DNA of 41,827 bases from an uncultured Clostridia bacterium. GTDB taxonomy: Bacteria; Bacillota; Clostridia; Oscillospirales; Butyricicoccaceae. Position 1 is the stretch's first letter. Each line of letters opens with the position of its first letter. The DNA lies in contig CAMEZQ010000016.1 of the NCBI GenBank assembly GCA_945947915.1, forward strand, positions 1-41,827, given 5' to 3'. The notes under the pieces are model-generated. The model did no database searches and had not been told where the DNA came from. It saw only the letters and a program-made list of their open reading frames with translations. Position numbers and translations under genes: made by a program. Below, piece by piece: positions 40,187 to 41,827 of the stretch.

Positions 40187-41092
40187 ATGAGCATGCAGGA
40201 AACAAAAGACTTTATCGTCCGCGGGGTCACCCGGGACGGTTTTATCAAGGCGGCAGCCATTGAGAGCACCCAGTTGGTGGAGCACGCCCGGCAGATCCAC
40301 GGCACGCTGCCTCTGGCAACGGCAGCCCTGGGCCGCGCGCTGACGGCGGCCTCGATGATGGGCGACGAACTGAAAAACGAAAACGGTTCGGTGACGCTGC
40401 AGTTCCGCGGCGACGGCCCGCTGGGCGCCATCGTGACCGTATCGGACAGCGAGGGCAACGTGCGCGGCTATGTGCAGGAGCCCGGGGTGGAGCTGCCCCT
40501 CAAGGCGCCCGGCAAGCTCGACGTGGGCGCCGGCGTCGGCGCGGGTGTGCTGACTGTTGTCAAGGATATCGGCGAACGGGAGCCTTTCTCGGGCAAGGTC
40601 GAGCTGCTTTCGGGCGAGATCGCGGAAGATATCGCCTATTATTATGTGGTCAGCGAACAGATCCCCACTGTCTGCGCGCTGGGCGTGCTTGTGGATGTCG
40701 ACCAGACGGTCAAGCAGGCCGGCGGCTATATGATCCAGCTGATGCCCGGTGCACCGGAGGAGATCATTTTCATTCTGGAAGAGCGCATCAAGGAGGAAAC
40801 GGCACGCCGGCGCACGGTCACCAGCATGATGGAAGAGGGCATGGATCCCAAGCAGATCCTGGAATATATGCTGGAAGGCATGGGCTATACCGAGCTTTAT
40901 CAGCATCCGGTGCGGTACGAATGCAAGTGCAGCCGCAAGAAGGTGGAATCGGCCATCGTCAGCATCGGGCGCGAAGAGCTCAAGCGGCTGTATGAAGAAG
41001 AGGAGACCATCCGGGTCACCTGCCAGTTCTGCGATAAAGAATACACCTTCGACAAGGCCGAGATCGGCGAGATGCTGATGAACGGCAAATGA
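40187..41092 (+). CDS. hslO: Redox-regulated chaperone Hsp33
   Basis: A 301-residue chaperone activated by oxidation. The N-terminal domain opens DFIVRGVTRDGFIKAAAIES and includes QFRGDGPLGAIVTVSDSEGN and GYVQEPGVELPLKAPGKLDV. The C-terminal zinc switch has the four Cys in CKC...CQFC (YECKCSRKK and VTCQFCDKEY). Start is ATG 40187 or 40193: AGGAGG is 4 and 10 bases away respectively. Terminator follows. Confidence 0.96.
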   Translation: MSMQETKDFIVRGVTRDGFIKAAAIESTQLVEHARQIHGTLPLATAALGRALTAASMMGDELKNENGSVTLQFRGDGPLGAIVTVSDSEGNVRGYVQEPGVELPLKAPGKLDVGAGVGAGVLTVVKDIGEREPFSGKVELLSGEIAEDIAYYYVVSEQIPTVCALGVLVDVDQTVKQAGGYMIQLMPGAPEEIIFILEERIKEETARRRTVTSMMEEGMDPKQILEYMLEGMGYTELYQHPVRYECKCSRKKVESAIVSIGREELKRLYEEEETIRVTCQFCDKEYTFDKAEIGEMLMNGK

Positions 41093-41105
41093 TCCGGCAG
41101 AGGCA

Positions 41106-41143
41106 GCGCCCGCCGGCCTGCAGGCAGGCGGGCGCGCCTTTTC
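41106..41143 (+). terminator. Terminator after hslO
   Basis: GCGCCCGCC pairs with GGCGGGCGC around a palindromic loop (GGCCTGCAGGCA), then GCCTTTTC. The T run is short. Confidence 0.7.
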
Positions 41144-41203
41144 ACGCCGTCGCTTCTATGCTCTGGATACAAACGGCTTTTTTGGGAAAAGGTAAAAAAG
41201 TTG

Positions 41204-41232
41204 TTGACAAACGAGGGTCGGGTGAGTATAAT
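41204..41232 (+). promoter_or_regulatory. Consensus promoter of the tRNA array
   Basis: TTGACA (41204-41209), 17-base spacer, TATAAT (41227-41232), both perfect; start near 41239, ahead of tRNA-Val. Confidence 0.92.
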
Positions 41233-41254
41233 AAATCTTGCCGCTGTGAGAAAC

Positions 41255-41330
41255 GGAAGCATAGCTCAGCTGGGAGAGCACCTGCCTTACAAGCAGGGGG
41301 TCACAGGTTCGAGCCCTGTTGTTTCCACCA
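41255..41330 (+). tRNA. tRNA-Val (anticodon UAC)
   Basis: Acceptor GGAAGCA with TGTTTCC, D stem GCTC/GAGC, anticodon stem CCTGC/GCAGG with loop CTTACAA, T arm ACAGG-TTCGAGC-CCTGT, encoded CCA. Confidence 0.95.
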
Positions 41331-41351
41331 CGCGCAGCGGCAAAGCAGTTT

Positions 41352-41428
41352 GGCCGTGTAGTTCAGTTGGTTAGAACGCTAGCCTGTCACGCTAGAGGTC
41401 GACGGTTCGAGCCCGTTCACGGTCGCCA
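41352..41428 (+). tRNA. tRNA-Asp (anticodon GUC), copy 1
   Basis: Acceptor GGCCGTG with CACGGTC, anticodon stem CTAGC/GCTAG with loop CTGTCAC, T arm GACGG-TTCGAGC-CCGTT, encoded CCA. Identical to the copy at 41694. Confidence 0.95.
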
Positions 41429-41433
41429 AATAT

Positions 41434-41509
41434 GCCTCTGTAGCTCAGTTGGTAGAGCAGGGGACTGAAAATCCCCGTGTCATTGGTTCGATTCCGATCG
41501 GAGGCACCA
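41434..41509 (+). tRNA. tRNA-Phe (anticodon GAA), copy 1
   Basis: Acceptor GCCTCTG with CGGAGGC, anticodon stem GGGGA/TCCCC with loop CTGAAAA, encoded CCA. Five bases after tRNA-Asp. Confidence 0.95.
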
Positions 41510-41512
41510 TCT

Positions 41513-41588
41513 GCGGATTTAGCTCATCTGGTAGAGCGCCACCTTGCCAAGGTGGAGGTAGCGAGTTCGAGCCTCGTAATCCGCTCCA
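41513..41588 (+). tRNA. tRNA-Gly (anticodon GCC)
   Basis: Acceptor GCGGATT with AATCCGC, anticodon stem CCACC/GGTGG with loop TTGCCAA, T arm GCGAG-TTCGAGC-CTCGT, encoded CCA. Confidence 0.95.
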
Positions 41589-41591
41589 TTC

Positions 41592-41609
41592 CGCGGCAGT
41601 TTTGCCGCG
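41592..41609 (+). other. Spacer hairpin in the tRNA array
   Basis: CGCGGCA pairs with TGCCGCG around GTTT between tRNA-Gly and tRNA-Cys. No T run follows, so it is more likely a processing or spacer structure than a terminator. Confidence 0.45.
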
Positions 41610-41614
41610 TATTC

Positions 41615-41688
41615 GGCGCCATAGCCAAGTGGTAAGGCACGGGTCTGCAAAACCCTGACCCCCAGTTCGAATCTGGGTGGCGCCTCCA
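41615..41688 (+). tRNA. tRNA-Cys (anticodon GCA)
   Basis: Acceptor GGCGCCA with TGGCGCC, D stem GCC/GGC, anticodon loop CTGCAAA, T arm CCCAG-TTCGAAT-CTGGG, encoded CCA; 74 bases. Confidence 0.95.
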
Positions 41689-41693
41689 TTTAC

Positions 41694-41770
41694 GGCCGTG
41701 TAGTTCAGTTGGTTAGAACGCTAGCCTGTCACGCTAGAGGTCGACGGTTCGAGCCCGTTCACGGTCGCCA
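41694..41770 (+). tRNA. tRNA-Asp (anticodon GUC), copy 2
   Basis: Identical in sequence to 41352-41428, including the 5-base spacer to the following tRNA-Phe. Confidence 0.95.
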
Positions 41771-41775
41771 AATAT

Positions 41776-41827
41776 GCCTCTGTAGCTCAGTTGGTAGAGC
41801 AGGGGACTGAAAATCCCCGTGTCATTG
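41776..41827 (+). tRNA. tRNA-Phe (anticodon GAA), copy 2, cut by window edge
   Basis: The first 52 bases, through the anticodon arm into the variable/T region, match copy 1 exactly; the 3' end lies beyond the window. Confidence 0.92.

Noticed and set aside
1-41827. CRISPR arrays, restriction-modification or known defence operons
   Set aside because: No regularly spaced direct repeats with unique spacers and no cas, nuclease or methyltransferase-specificity genes were seen.

Overview
The window looks like chromosome of a GC-rich anaerobic Firmicute (class Clostridia, probably an Oscillospirales-type gut bacterium). This rests on a trimeric NuoE/NuoF-like [FeFe] hydrogenase, Firmicutes-type families (TSCPD protein, NrdR, type II pantothenate kinase, YtrA-like GntR regulator with an ABC transporter, DUF421/DUF4363 pair, DUF6514-like protein), purine-rich Shine-Dalgarno sites and sigma-A promoters with 17-base spacers. 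The placement is inference; no ribosomal RNA is present.

Positions 1 to about 5000 are an AT-rich accessory region. It holds the N-terminal part of an IS256-type transposase that runs off the left edge, preceded by a translationally coupled small ORF; a leftward operon of a 21-residue-repeat CFI-box protein and an EF-hand protein; a rightward set of an acidic protein flanked by two tiny membrane-type ORFs; a leftward transcription unit with a sigma-A promoter, a SAM (S-box) riboswitch and a terminator in front of an orphan RNA-polymerase alpha-CTD-like protein and a two-helix membrane protein; then an intact tRNA-Pro(UGG) and a broken tRNA-Pro-like 5' half. The broken tRNA is a plausible scar of integration and marks the edge of the core genome.

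From about 5.2 kb the core genome follows. hydC-hydB-hydA (5328-9395) encode an NAD-linked, probably electron-bifurcating [FeFe] hydrogenase. A YwrD-like gamma-glutamyltransferase-family enzyme follows. A leftward five-gene unit (15130-11258) encodes a GntR repressor with its own palindromic operators, two membrane subunits, an ABC ATPase and an exported protein. Next are a phospholipase D-family enzyme, a hemolysin III/TrhA protein, inorganic pyrophosphatase and an AzgA-type purine permease. pstS-pstC-pstA-pstB-phoU (20251-24393) form a phosphate uptake operon whose PstS has its two lobes in swapped order.

From 24.5 to 32 kb lie a chorismate-mutase/ACT protein divergent from threonine aldolase, then TSCPD protein, asnS, type II pantothenate kinase, a class I/II aminotransferase, a DUF6514-like protein and nrdR. 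From 31.8 to 41.1 kb are the DUF4363/DUF421 pair, an M20 peptidase divergent from a large conserved membrane protein of unknown function, a leftward pair of lipoproteins (an RsiV/DUF3298-like protein and a phosphate-binding-type protein), and a rightward set of HAD phosphatase, SAM methyltransferase and Hsp33. The window ends in a tRNA array with a consensus promoter: Val, Asp, Phe, Gly, Cys, Asp and a Phe cut by the right edge; the Asp-Phe pair is duplicated.

The parts most worth a second look are the SAM-riboswitch-controlled alpha-CTD protein with its membrane partner, the repeat/CFI-box plus EF-hand pair, the tRNA-Pro scar, the permuted PstS and the chorismate-mutase/ACT protein that lacks prephenate dehydratase catalytic parts.
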